In this document: positions 23,001 to 35,238 of the stretch, piece by piece
Layout of the letters: each line of letters opens with the position of its first letter
How positions within the stretch are numbered: the first letter of the stretch is position 1
DNA from: Collariella sp. IMI 366227
Lineage: Eukaryota > Ascomycota > Sordariomycetes > Sordariales > Chaetomiaceae
Assembly (NCBI GenBank): GCA_027946355.1
Contig: JAPEUS010000007.1
Location: forward strand, 248,001 to 312,000
Direction: 5' to 3'
Length of the DNA stretch: 64,000 nucleotides
Translations under genes and position numbers: made by a program
The notes under the pieces: model-generated
What the model was told of the DNA's origin: nothing
Seen by the model: only the letters and a program-made list of their open reading frames with translations
Database searches by the model: none

Positions 23001-26000
23001 ACATAGAATATTCAAGACCAGTATGTGTGAACCCCGTATATCCGTACACAGTACCGTTTTTTAGCCGGGCCTGCGACGTGACAAAGTGGTGAGGACCCCG
23101 GCACAGGGCACAGGGCAATCAATAGCAATCAATGACCGCATGCTCTAGCATTGCCTGTTTTGGTGTTTGGTGTGATATGAGGTGTTGTCTTGCGATGAAC
23201 CCCCACGACGTCATTCCTGCATTGTTGTTGACGATCCTGGAAACGCAAGTCAGGCTCTCGGAGGTTAGTATTGGCGTAATGTCAGGTACAGATCCCTCAG
23301 GTCCCCGGTATCCTCGGGGGCTCAAGTTAAAGGAGATGCGGGATGTGCTCCCTTGTTCGACTCTGGATGGACTTCATCCCCCAATCCTCTTGAACCTCGC
23401 TGGTGTAAGTAAGGTTGGCACGCCTGAACGAGTGGAACGCTGAAAGAGGTGGCTTGCCAACTCTGCGCAAAAATGAACAACAAGGCCGCATAATCCCGAG
23501 AAGTAAATGCTTTCCCTTGTCTCTCTCGCTTTGATGTCGTCGTCGAGGGTTCCATCACATGCGAGTGGTCGATGGTGGTAGCCCCACACTCTTCTGCCTG
23601 CCGCCGAGAAGGGAAGATCGCGATGCCATTGGTCGACGGCGCGTCTGTAAGCGCGAAGCAGACGCACCACACGGTGGCACAATGCAGGGCCACACGGTTC
23701 ATGACGGCATCTGCAAAGGTCGTCGCATCTGGTCACACTGGGCTGGGGGCGCAAGCCGTCAGTCAAATCAGTCCACTGATGTCGTTTGAAGCTGCCGAAT
23801 TCTGCCAGAGCAGATGTGACTTCGCTTCTCGTATCCTATCCTGATGCTCCACCCCCCCTCCATGGTCTATTGCTCTGCTGAGTCAAGTATTGATGGAGGG
23901 CGGCTTGCATAGTCCAAAAGTAGGCGTCCATTCCAAACATAAGATGGAGGTTGAGCTGGCGTTGTGGCTGGTCGGGTTGGCCGGCTTGGCCTGAGGATGC
24001 GGCGCGGCCTGTCATGCGCCGGAACGGGCCCAACCGCGCCCAGGGATTTATGACGGAATCTAACGGGCCCTTCCGTCGTCTGAGACAAAATCGACGAGAC
24101 AAATGTAACCCATCACTACGGCTCAACGGTGAGGTGACTTGCAGGTTTTGTGATGAAGTCGAAGTCGGAGCTCGCTGCCCCACTCATGCCTCGGTGACCC
24201 GCCCACTAAGACCCCCGATAAGCTTCCAGGGTTTTCGTTCCTTCCCGCTTTGGGCTGATGGGGGGTTGCGCACGGACCGCATGTGGATTCTCCAGAGCTT
24301 TGCTGGGATGTGGTGTCGCTGAACTGCATTAGCGCTCATGTGACGGGACGTTGCTGCATCTCTCCCCGTCTCCTGCCGCGCGCCCTGTTTGTCCTGGTCG
24401 CGGCCCGCCTTGGGGACCTGAAGAATCTCAAGCCACCAGAGGGTAACCTCACGGATTACCATCCCACGAAGGGGCGGACAGCGATATGGCAATGCCCCGG
24501 GAGGCTGTAAAACATCACACAGGGACTTTTTTCCCCGGACAAGAACAAAGTTGACGGCCCGCATCATCCACGTGTCTGCACTGTACAAGAGAAGAGAAGC
24601 GCGGGCAAGCACATTTTGGCCACGAGGTGCCCAGGTGGTGTGACACCCGTCCGATTGCCAGCGCTCCGCGGCGGCCAACGGTCTTCTGACGAGAAGACAA
24701 CACCTCAAAGATCCCCTCCACCACCTCCTCGTTGTACGTGTTGTGGAAAGAAGTCACGCTCTGTGTCACTGCCTGCTGCCAATCGGTATATCACCGGCCG
24801 AGCTGCTCCCGTTGATTGACATGTTTGCTCATGTGGCTTGAGCCTGGTGGCCAATAACATGTAACAAAAGGGACACCAAGAGCAACGGCCTGATCAAGCG
24901 TGGCATCAAGCGTGGCATCAGGCTGGCTAAGTGTGGTCTCTGGCAAATCCAAAGAGACAAAAATGCAGTTGAATAAAGAGTATCCCAGAAAAAACTATGT
25001 GACAGAGAAGAGGAAGAATCCACAGTCATGCAGACGTTCAGCCCCTGCCATCAAGGCAGGCGGCAAGAAAGGAAACAGCATATAGTGCTTCCACCGCTGT
25101 TAATTCCGAACCCTTGAGACCTTAAGTCATGTTCTTGACTTTCCAATCATGATAAACCCTCTTCCTCGTAGAACCTAGGGAGCAACTCGCTCGTGTCTCG
25201 TTTGAAGGATACCCCGTCCGGCTGCAGGGCCAGTCGGTCGGGTATTCTGCGAAGAATAGGGTGGTCCGGAGCGTGGCGTTGAGGAAAGCTAGATTCAGTG
25301 CGTCAAGAATTAGTCACCAAACGATTGTTCTCGGGGTGTACAGAGTGGGACATACAAGAATGGAGGTATATCTCTAATGACACGCAGCGCATTCAGTGTC
25401 ATACACCTGGTCATCGACCCGGATTCCATAGGGGCATGTATTCCCCGCCACTTTGCACTGGGCGCTGTGGACCACGTCCTCCTGGACATGGCCGCATAAA
25501 AAGAGGAATCTGTAAAGGGTGCACATTGTCATCATGGGCGGCGAGGTGCCTTCGGCTTGCTGTCGAAGGAAGTCAAGATGTGTCGGAAAGATGTGGTCGA
25601 GCGTGCCGTTGGGCGGTACGGTAGGTCAAAGGGAAGCAAGAGCCGGACGGGTGCTGCGGTGCCGAGATGAAGAACTCTTGCCAGGTCGGGAATTGTCTCA
25701 ATGTCTCGGTGCCTCCCTTTATACACTTTTTGTCGAAAACCAGAGAAGGGGTCTTCCGCGTCCTTTAAGGTTCGTTCCCTGCTTGACCAAGAGTCCGCAG
25801 ACCAAGTGACAGCCCCACGGCTGAGTGTATGACCTCTTGCTCAATGTCAGTTGGTGGCTGCCTTCTTGCTCGGAACGGGTGAGGCGAGGCAAAGGGGGTT
25901 GATTGAGGGCCGTTGACGGGTGTGACGGTTGCTCAGAGAATCTCCAATTGAGGAATGTAACGGTCCACGTCCAGGGACAGATGTACAGTCGTGTACCCCA

Positions 26001-29000
26001 CCCCTCGGGAGTACTTCGCGGCCTACTTGCTGGCTGCAGGCTCGGGAACGCTTGAGGGTATGGTGTGGGCCGATCCGGGAGCGGCAGGTGGGAAGGGGTA
26101 ATAACAAGGTACAGGTAGCTGGGCCTATCAGGCCTGGAGAGCACTCACCTGCGAGGTCTGCTCAGGCAGGCAGGCGAGCAACCCCACACTGGTACACCAA
26201 TGGGCAGCAACAATTCTACACAGTGAAAGGGGGAGGCGTTGACTTCTGTTGTTCCAAGGTTCTCTGTGCCAGGAGATGGACCCGAGGAAGGTTCGGCACT
26301 GGCTCGCCCTACGCCGCGGCGGCGGTGTTGGCCTTCTTCTCGGCCATGGTGGAACACCATCCGAACGATGGCCGAATCGATCGGACCTTGCCGGACATGG
26401 GATGGTGCTTCCCGTTGGATGGGCGAACAGGGCGTCCCGGACGTTGCCAAGAGACGGGGAAGCAACAGGCAAGCAGCCCGCATGGTTAGTGGGCACTGGC
26501 GAAGCAGGGCCACATCAGCAACCCATCCAGAAGGTGATGGTCCGCCCGCCTTGCAGCCAGTAACCTCAGCCAAGGGACCGTCGGCTTCAGGGGGCCCAGC
26601 AGCGCAAGAAAGAGGCCTGGCTGCCCTGGCAGGCGAGGACGGGAGACGACCCGGGCACTTCAAGCTGCACCATGCCCGGTGATATTGAAGAGCTAGGGTA
26701 ACCGAGACAGTGAAAATCGAGTCATTTTCCACCTCGGCCATTGAGAACAACTGAGAGGCGGGGGATCCCAACAAGCCAACAGGGCACGGCTCTGCTGGTC
26801 CGGTCCTAGGTGGGGACTGAGGAAGGGGGGTGCCATGCCGTAAGGAGGCAGGACCTGGTCCGACAATCCCTAACAACGAAAGCAAGCTGACAAAGTCCAT
26901 CGAAGACCAATGAGACAGGGTACATGGCGTAAAGACGATGCCTCGTGAGGCGCATCAGACGGCTGCATCCCGGCGGCCAGCAACCGCGCATCTAGAAGGC
27001 GTACAGAAAACCATTGTCCCAAGCAGCGAAGAAGGCTTGCCTGTCAAACTTTCAAAGGGAGAAATAAAAAAAAATCCAAAAATATCTGCGGATTCCGCAG
27101 CAGGGGAGCTCTGAGAAACCAGTGCCAATTAGGGATGGCGAAGGAGCCGGAAAAGATAAAAAGCAAGACAAATGAATATCATCAAGGGAAAATGTTGTGG
27201 CACCATGCAGGAAATTCAAGGACAAAATAAATACCAAGATTATCATCTGCTACATTCCATTCCTCTTTGAGCCTTTAATGCTTGTATCTCGCGTGATGAA
27301 GGAATAAAGAAGAGCACTCTTTGGGGCATTGAGGTCCTTCTCAAGACCCAAATGATAGTGGTGGAGTGGTGGGGCATCTTGGTGAAGTCGACGATATTGG
27401 GGACCCACCCACTGGTTGACTCCATCTTCAAGTCAATATCAACCAATAAGAGATGTGCTTCTGGATTGGGCTTAGGTTGTTGATTGGAGCTCTGCCTGCC
27501 TCCACCATAAACCACCAGACCTCATTCAAGAAGGCGCGGTTCAATGTTGGGAGATTTCCGTGCTCCTTTTGCTCCTCTTGCCTCATCATCGCGGCATCAT
27601 GAACCAACGCTAAGCTCTTTTCTAGACCTTTCTCTTCGCCGGTAGACCTCCATTTCCCGTGGTTCTCTGATCCTTGGTCCTCCGTTCTCGATTTCAGCTG
27701 CGCAGCAGTAACGACAGAGCCTCTTTTGTCGTTGACTAGCGCGGCAGCTCCAGAATGCCTCGTGCGGCCCGTTATGCGGCCAACTCTGTCCATCCTTGCC
27801 GACTCCCGCCCCAAGTCACGGCACCCGGGCCCGTCTTTCTGGCTGGTTCCGTTGATGTCTTGCACAGCCCTGCTCCCCTTTGGGCAATGAGGCGCTCAGC
27901 TGACCACCATCTCGACCCCATATCTGGCCTCACTCGTCCTGGCCTGCCCTCGTTTTAACAGTGTTTTTGTTCAAACAAAATCTTAATGCGGCGGCTCAGG
28001 ATTATCACCTCACTTTGAGATGGAATTTGGAGTCTTGGGGGCTGCCATTTGCTCGCACTGCTCGCAGGACACTGTCTGTTCTTGAGTAAGCATTTCCATG
28101 ACCACACCCCTTGATCCAGACCCCGACTCAAAGGATAGGCTAACCGAGGAATTACGGAAAATCCTCTTAAGTCTTCAAATTGGAGGCTAGGCACCGCTTC
28201 AAGAAGCTATCCAATATGGGACGAAACCGATGGGCTTTCGCAACCAAGATGGCAGTGCAGATTACAGCGACCATAAGAGCAAGGAACCTGGCCCATCCCC
28301 CAGGTTTTCTTGAAACTGAAGATCGCATCGGCCGGACGTCACCATCCGATGTTCCGGCCTGGGGTGATGGTAGACGTTGCTCATCAAACTGGACCGGCAG
28401 CTCGTGGTGGTGGTGGTCTGCATTTCATGACACCCACCCCTGACAATTACATGTCCACGACAGACGCAGCTCAACGAACCTGGAAGCATGACTCCCTGCA
28501 CCTGGCCGCGGGACAGACACCGCACTTGTTCCACTTCCTGCGCGACTCTGCTGTGACAGCAGCAACGGTTGCGTGTGCCTGCCAATCAGGGCATTATCTA
28601 AGCGCCAGCCGCCCTTTGACCCGGTGAGCATTCCCCAATACCCACTTCACCACAACGGCGCCGAATACTACCCATTCCAAAGTGAGGGCAAAATTGGACG
28701 GTGTGGTTGCAAATGTTGGGGGCCTTTCGTGCGCTTCATTGTCACCGCCGAGCAGCATCTGTTTTTCCTCGCCGCTTCTTCCGTACCGCCCCCTTCCATG
28801 GAAAAGCATGGGCATCTCTTTGTCCAGTTGGCCCTGGACCCCGGGCATCCCAAGAAACGCTTGATGGGATCACAGAGCTCCTCATCTCCTCTTGGGACTG
28901 TGCTTCCGCATTTAGCTTGGGGTGGCTTCTCGCCTGCATATCCCGTGGGTTGACCTTCCCTCTCCCGCACGTCGGCGTTGGGGAAATACCCCCGGTCGTT

Positions 29001-31059
29001 GCCGGCCCCTGGTGAACAGAGGCAAAGACAGAGCCCGATTGGCAGAAATCCGGAGTGATGGACCTTGCTGCTGCCACGGAGCTCCCACCAAGGCCCCTTT
29101 CAACGGCGTCTTCCCCCCTCCCAGCATCCCAAAAAACCAGTTTGGGGCCGATATCACCAACACCTCGGGCTCAGCAGGCAGCGATCACAGGACCCATGTG
29201 ACGGGGTACTGTCCCCGACATGATGGGGCCATCTCTTCAATTGTCATCGCTGACACCCTCTTCGACGCGGGGGGCCATAGCAGGAACTGATCCTGGCACC
29301 GTTGCCGGCCTGCTCAAATGCTGAAAAGGACATGTACCTCCAAGTTCCCGACCGAACTAGAGTACTAAAATCCACGTCCATCTCGAGTATGCCGGAAGCG
29401 GTCCTCCATCAGCCCATAGTTATGGCATCATGATTGCAGCTGCCAGAACGGCCTGGACCCCATCGATCACAGTCGCCCAATGTAAAACAGAACCCCAAGC
29501 AGTCAGGAGACGCGCGACGGCAGCGAGCAGCGAGCACCTATCGGCCCCTACCACGAGAATTCATGGCAAAACACTGTCCTCTGATCGCCACCACACATCA
29601 GCGAAATTGGATCGCCACCCACATCTGCTCCAGCACTTGTGCTCGACAAGCTCTCGTCGGTATGTGTTTTCGTTGTCTGGGAAACAACCTTGTTGACATC
29701 CTCGCTCGCGCCATTTGGGAGAAGGCACTTCTCTTCAAAGAGTCATTGATTGATGTCGGATGGTGCAACTTCCACAACCGAGCTGGGTCTGCCGCCCTGC
29801 TCTGGGGATCGGACCTATCCTCCCCCCATATCGCGCGGCTCGGGGCGAGGTGCCTTGACAAGTGTCAAGAATCGGGTTGCCTCAGTGTGGTCGAGTGACG
29901 CGGTTTGAATGAGGAGGTGCCGGAGAAGCCACCGGTGGAGCTCCATGGCCGGCTTCCCGTGTCCATGACCAGAATTCGCGAGGGGGCTTCACCTGAGGCT
30001 CGTAGTATGCACAGGTTTCGTTCTGTCGGCCACTAGGTTCGTGACTTTCAGCTTGTCAAAATCAGTCGAGATACCCTTTAGCAAAAATGGAAGGCAGCAG
30101 GGGAAGGAAAGTTTTTTCTCCTGACCTGGCGTCAACACACCCATGGAAAAACGGTTCTTCCGTGGTATAAGGCTCATTTGTGAGTTTCTGGCGAATGTCT
30201 GCAAAAGCAACCCAACTCTCAAGGATTGTTTTATGAGATGACGCAAAGCTGAAAACAGTGCGCCGGCTACTCTCGGATTCAACTTCGATTGGGTGCCTCC
30301 TTATCACAAAAGCTTGTGAATCGCTGAGGTCTCGCGGGCTTTGCCAGCCTAGAACCAGCCTGCGCAAGCATGGCGGCATGGCTGACGATATCAGCTACCA
30401 ATCCGAGCAATCCCAAGAGCAGACCCGCCGCCGTCGAGGGATCCAGACCCAGGGCGCTCGCTGAGGTTGCACCGCCCCGCAGTCGACGACGTCAACAGAC
30501 GGCTCTGCCCGCTCCGAGATATCCTCGCAGGGCTTACCGGGGATCCAATCAATCACGGCCGAGGCCCGACGTCATGGATTGCCGGGCCCAGGATCGCAGC
30601 AGAGCCGCTCTGTTCTCCACTTGTTGCTTTGTATCAAAGTCTATCTGCTTCCCTGTCTTGGATCATTCCACCATGACCTGAGCGCCGGTCACGTCTTCCA
30701 ACCAATTTTCTTCGGGCTCGCCCCGCTGAGTGTGGCATGCCGCAGAGATCTCGGATAATCAAGGCATTGCCCTGCCACCCCCCCGGCTCCCCTGCCAGGC
30801 CAATTGCCATCCCACGTGCGGCTGGCTGTCGCCGAGAGATCTTGCGTCTCCCATGGTGGTCGAGGCCAATTACGGAAAAGCGGGGTCCCCGCTGGGCTTT
30901 GATGAAATCCTACGCGCCAGGGGAGTGTGAAACAGGGACAGTACGCGCGGGCTGGAAGGAAGGGGAATGACAAAGGTCCTCATGTGAACACTTTGCGGGG
31001 CGAAAAGAAGGGAACCAGAACCGGGGGAACAAGGGCGGGGGATGGACCGTCCAGACAAG
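20098..31059. other. Gene-poor region of about 11 kb
   Basis: No gene could be supported on either strand. Open frames are short, the longest being 251 codons on the minus strand at 26145-26900. They have low-complexity or antisense-like composition and no recognisable domain. By eye, base composition is mixed and not AT-rich, so it does not look like a RIP-flattened transposon graveyard. I saw no tRNA or dispersed 5S rRNA gene. The stretch lies between the 3' end of RPB1 and the TATA promoter of the small gene at 31253. It could hold long noncoding transcripts, spliced genes with very short exons, or an extended regulatory region. Confidence 0.55.
20690..20724. repeat. 9-bp tandem repeat, about four copies
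   Basis: The unit GGTGTGAGG repeats about four times with one substitution in the third copy. It lies downstream of RPB1 with no gene over it. Confidence 0.9.
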
Positions 31060-31068
31060 TATATAAAA
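31060..31068 (+). promoter_or_regulatory. TATA box of the gene at 31253
   Basis: The bases TATATAAAA lie about 185 bp before the ATG. They are followed by a long C/T-rich stretch (31078-31250), a layout typical of strongly expressed filamentous-fungal genes in which transcription starts within pyrimidine-rich DNA. Confidence 0.7.
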
Positions 31069-31252
31069 CCCCAAACCTGTCTTCCTCCCTCTTGCTCTCC
31101 TGCCTCAACTCTCAAACCTTCCAGCTCAAACCTCCCGCCATCTCCAAGCTTTACCCCCTCAAAACCAGCAATCGCTTTCCCTGCCGCTTCTCTCTCCAAA
31201 GCTTCTCTTACCGCGTCAAAACCGCACACTCTTTCCCCCTACGCAAGACACA

Positions 31253-31597
31253 ATGTCGTCCTCCGAGGAGATCCGCCAACTGAGCGAGCAAGTTCTTGAG
31301 TTCGCGCCCCCAGCTGCCGAGCGCCGGCCATCAACCTTCCTGTCCCTGGCACCCAGCACATCCGAGTCGTATCCCCGAATCCAGCGCCAGCGCCAGCCCC
31401 TCCCCGTCAACTGGCACCCCTGCCCAACCTGCGGATCGAACTGGACCGGCAACCAGGCAGCCCAGCAGAAGAAGCGCCGCAGCTCCAGCGCCAGCAGCGA
31501 GGCGGGCGGTTTTCGCTTCCTCAAGCTCGGACCCGTCCACTGGGGCGAGCACCAGGAGGAGCACCAGGACGACTTCCACGAGGTCGCCGTCGAATAG
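31253..31597 (+). CDS. Small conserved-looking protein with a CPTCG motif
   Basis: Single exon of 114 aa, not assigned to a named family. The N-terminal half (SSSEEIRQLSEQVLEFAPPA, then RPSTFLSLAPSTSESYPRI) looks like an amphipathic helix plus a disordered Ser/Pro stretch. A Cys pair follows in NWHPCPTCGSNWTGN, then a basic QQKKRRSSS patch. The C-terminus is FRFLKLGPVHWGEHQEEHQ, ending FHEVAVE. There is no signal peptide and no membrane segment, so a cytosolic or nuclear protein is likely. The strong TATA promoter, pyrimidine-rich leader and clean coding composition argue that it is real and well expressed. It lies next to the 11-kb gene-poor region, which may serve as its regulatory DNA. The Cys pair alone cannot form a full zinc site. 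Confidence 0.75.
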   Translation: MSSSEEIRQLSEQVLEFAPPAAERRPSTFLSLAPSTSESYPRIQRQRQPLPVNWHPCPTCGSNWTGNQAAQQKKRRSSSASSEAGGFRFLKLGPVHWGEHQEEHQDDFHEVAVE

Positions 31598-33139
31598 GCA
31601 GTTCAAAAAGCACCACCGGGGGCGGCACTGGGAACTTTTCCTCATTCATACACACACACACATTCACACACCAAATACCCTTTTACCCTGTCTTACTACC
31701 GATATCATGATGACACGAAGCCAAAAATAAAACTGCATTTTTTTTTTCGTCTCGCGCGTTTGGTCTTGTCTTGCTTTCCAGCTGTATTTGTCCATTTGGT
31801 CCTGTGATGCTTTACAAAGCGGGGTTTTAAATTGCGAAACCGAGTCCAACCCCCCCCTTCCCCGCTTTCACGCCAAAATTAGTTTTGTTTCCCTTCATCA
31901 CCGGTGTTCTTGGGTTGGATCCCCTTTGAGGTTTGGAATGGGTGGGGTTCTCAAGTTTGGCGCGTCGGACAAGGGTCTCGACTGGAGCTTTGTTTCTGTT
32001 ACACGACCACTTCCGTGAAGAAGGTGGGGGGACACGCTCGAGGCAATGGAGGGGCATGTCTTAGGTTGAGCCTGGCCAGCCAGATGTCGCCCCTTGAAAT
32101 GACAATATCTTCATCCTTCCCACCCACTCAAAGAAAGTCTTTGTCGAGCGTGCGTCAATGGTGTGGCTGTCGAGATGCATACTTGTTGGTGTCAATGCTC
32201 ACAATCAGTTGATTCTGAGTGGGTATGGGGGGGGGAGCCCACCAATGGCGCGCATGGCAGATGCATGGCCCATGGCAAAAAGGGTGGGGGAGACGCATGC
32301 GTGAAGAGCCTGCTTGGAGGATCTGGGCGCAGCAAGAAGGGGGTAGGTGGTGAGTGTGGATGAAAATCTCTTCACGTCACCCCTCCCATTCGACAGCTGG
32401 CTCTTCCGTCGAGCCGAAGCCAAGGCGGCGGGGTTTGCCTCGTCCCGCCTGGTCCGAAACTTCGTGATATCTGAGATTAGGTGATCGGCGCTATCTGGTT
32501 GAAGGAAGACTTCTGCAATGCAGGCCAAGGCGGCAGGCAGCAGACGCCCACCTCGCACGGGAGAGCATGCGATGCGGGGTGGACACGAGGGCTGAGAAAT
32601 CTGCCTGTGGGGAGCTGGAAAGAAGTGGAAGGGGCAAGAAAGGCGACGCTGCTGCTCATTTCTTGCTCTGTTAACTTCGGTGGACTCGGCAATTCGAGAG
32701 TTTGATGAAGCTCCAGAACTCCCGTCGCCCCCTTGGGGAGGGGAATCTGTTCTTCCGGGCGTCGTGTCCACTCTGTGCCCCTTGCCAAGAGTCAAGACCC
32801 TCTCAAACGTTCTGGCTGCAACTCGCCGCCGTCAGCTGGGCGAGAATTACTGTGCGGGATGTTCTTTTCGTGTGACTGATGCGGATGGATATTGCCCCAT
32901 TGCTCGAGACAGTCCAGCTGCGGTGCCATCCTTGGCGGTGATCGAATTTCTGTTGTTGTCCAGACCAAGCAGGATCTAGCAAGATCTCGGATCTCTCAGC
33001 TCGTCCCACTTTCCCCAGATGGCCGGCAGATCAAGATCTCCAGCATGGTCCCGTCTTGGCGCTAAACTCGGCAGCACTGCCCTAATTGGGAATCCCCTGG
33101 CCGTCGGCGCTTGGCATGGCCATCAGGGTCCCTCAGCCC
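31598..33139. other. Intergenic region
   Basis: No supported gene in 1.5 kb. CA repeats and a T-run near 31645-31750 probably belong to the 3' end of the 114-aa gene. Frames at 32205-32795 on the minus strand have no recognised domain. Confidence 0.55.
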
Positions 33140-34018
33140 TCAGCCAACCCTGACCCTCGTGATGTGGAACTCGGCGGCATTCCCGGCGCAAGCTTCCACC
33201 ACCTGGGGAATGTTCATCTCCAAGAACTCATCGCCGGCCTTTCCGGCTGAAACTGTACAGCTCCCTGTTCCCACCGGCACCGCCGGATCCTTGTGAAACT
33301 GGCACCAAAACCGCGCGTGCAACCGCCGACAAACCCTTAGTTCCGCCTTCTCCATGTCCGGGTCCGCCAACACCGCCAGCAACCCCCGCAGGCCCGGATT
33401 TGCCGTGTGGTCCATCCTCCTAACCCTCGCCACGTCCGTCGCGGTCGGAATTTGAAACCCAGCCCATCCCTCTCGCACATCGACCCTTAGCCTTCTCAAC
33501 GACCCGTTGAGCACCATGTCCTCAAGCGCAGGCGCCGCCACCTCTGAGATGACCCCGCCGAACCGCTTCAAGTGAAGCACCACCTGGCGGATGCGCCGCC
33601 GCGCGCCTGCCGTCCCGCGCTCGTTGAAGAGCGCCATCTGGTCGTGCATCAGTGGATGACCATTCCACCGCTGGAGCCTGCCCCATGCCAAGCCCGAGAG
33701 GGAGACGAACTCGACGTGGAACACGTTTCGGCCGTAGTAGATGTCGCCCGCCTCGCGGTAGAGTACCGGCGAGGCGAGGAAGACGTCGAGCGGTGGGCCG
33801 GCGTACTCTTCTTGGTCATCCTGGTCAGAGACAGGCAGAGGCGGATGGGAGGCGTGCGGTGCCACGGCCAGAGGGCTTGCTGACGGGATCGCGATGGTCA
33901 GACCGTCCTCGCCGGCCCCGACCAGGATGCCGGTGGGGAAGAGGCAGAGGTGGCAAAGGATCTGCTCGCGGAGCTCGGGAGGGAGGTCGAAGAAATACTC
34001 AAATTTTTGGGAATCCAT
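33140..34018 (-). CDS. F-box-like protein of unknown target
   Basis: Single exon of 292 aa. The N-terminus FFDLPPELREQILCHLCLFP matches the start of F-box-like domains common in filamentous ascomycetes, which recruit substrates to SCF ubiquitin ligases through Skp1. After it, PPLDVFLASPVLYREAGDIYY, then YGRNVFHVEFV and a conserved-looking C-terminal half, resemble the large expanded family of F-box/2EXR-type proteins that describe a leucine-rich or mixed fold. No partner can be deduced from neighbours. The start is the ATG of MDSQKFEYF; TGA ends the frame at 33140. The assignment to the F-box-like superfamily is moderate; the substrate is unknown. Confidence 0.7.
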   Translation of the reverse strand: MDSQKFEYFFDLPPELREQILCHLCLFPTGILVGAGEDGLTIAIPSASPLAVAPHASHPPLPVSDQDDQEEYAGPPLDVFLASPVLYREAGDIYYGRNVFHVEFVSLSGLAWGRLQRWNGHPLMHDQMALFNERGTAGARRRIRQVVLHLKRFGGVISEVAAPALEDMVLNGSLRRLRVDVREGWAGFQIPTATDVARVRRMDHTANPGLRGLLAVLADPDMEKAELRVCRRLHARFWCQFHKDPAVPVGTGSCTVSAGKAGDEFLEMNIPQVVEACAGNAAEFHITRVRVG

Positions 34019-35238
34019 TTCTGCCGTCTTTACTGCTTGAGAAGTTTGTTCGGGTGTTTGTTGATGGAGCGAGGCTTGAAGTGACCTTGTCCCGTGTTGT
34101 GAAATGGCTGTGCTGCAGTTGGCTACCCGGACATGCTGGGGCAGGTGCTGGACCCACCCGTTCTCTATGGAGGCGGGGAAGCGTGGCCTGGGCGTCTGGG
34201 GAACAACCTCATGAGAAAGGCGCGCGGAATCACCTACCTGAAAGACTGGCCAATACAGTTGACTTCTTGGCGGAGCCGAAGAGTGGAAGGGCGAACTTTA
34301 GAAGAACTCTTAAAGCCACATGTTCTATAGCATCTACCGTTACATTAGTAGACCGCGTGATCACCTCAAAAAACATCTCGCCAACCTCGAACAGGAGCCA
34401 AGAGAGTCGGCTCAAGGGATGACAAAGGGGCAGATTTAACTGCCTTCACTCAGCCATAGTGGGTTTTCTTCAGGTTGTTGACATTCGCTTAATAATCATT
34501 GCTAGTATTTTGCATAAGACCGATGCAAAGGAAAGGGGGGAAGGAGTAGAGAAGGTGACGAATGAGGAACACGATCTGTGCAGCGAGAAAGAAGTGAAAT
34601 ACAGAGGATAAGAAGATTGGAAAGTGAGAGGAATCATGATTGTTACCATATATGAAAGAGAAAATGGAACGAGGTGTTGAAATGGGTAAGAAACCAAGAA
34701 GACGAAGCGGGAGTGAGACAAAAAGGAAGGAAAGAGAAAAAAACAAAACAAAAGAAAGGTTAAAAGGGAGTTGAAAAGGGAACTGGGACAATTTGGACGA
34801 GGAAAGAAGGGCAAAGAGAAAAAAAAAGAAGCATGAAATAGGACAGATGAAGCAAAGGATGGAGAATCAGAAACAAGCAATAAACACTTCAAGGTTTATG
34901 CCGGATTGGGAGATGGATGGTGTCATGTAAGTTTTGATTAACCCCCAGTCTACATGCATCGCCGGAGGCAGTTCGTCATGAGAAACAAGCAAGTACCGGT
35001 CATCAGCAATCTGTATAAGATCCGTCCCGTTGCCGAAAGTGGCCCGCCGCTGAAATACCAAGCCAGAGCCCTCTAACTTTTATGCCCCGTCTCATGAACC
35101 AGATGTAAGACGCCTCCCATCATACCGCGGCTTGCCGTCTGCTGGCACCCAGTGTGCCAGACCGTGGCTTCATGATCCCGCCCGGTGCGTCCCGTATCTA
35201 TGTGGAAAAGGCCATTCATCCATCAAGCGTCAAGTCAT
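34019..35238. other. Intergenic spacer between the F-box-like gene and SSB1
   Basis: No supported gene. It is dominated by a purine-rich tract (34485-34870) and the 3' flank of SSB1. Confidence 0.6.
34485..34870 (+). repeat. Purine-rich (A/G) tract
   Basis: The plus strand is strongly enriched in A and G over almost 400 bp (runs such as GAAAGAAGTGAAA and AAGGAAGGAAAGAGAAAA). It is not a regular tandem repeat. A tract of the same character lies in an SSB1 intron 1.6 kb away. Confidence 0.8.

Noticed and set aside
26145..26900. 251-codon frame in the gene-poor region, minus strand
   Set aside because: The longest frame there, but Pro/Ser/Arg-rich composition, no domain and no promoter signal. 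Long chance frames are expected in GC-rich DNA.
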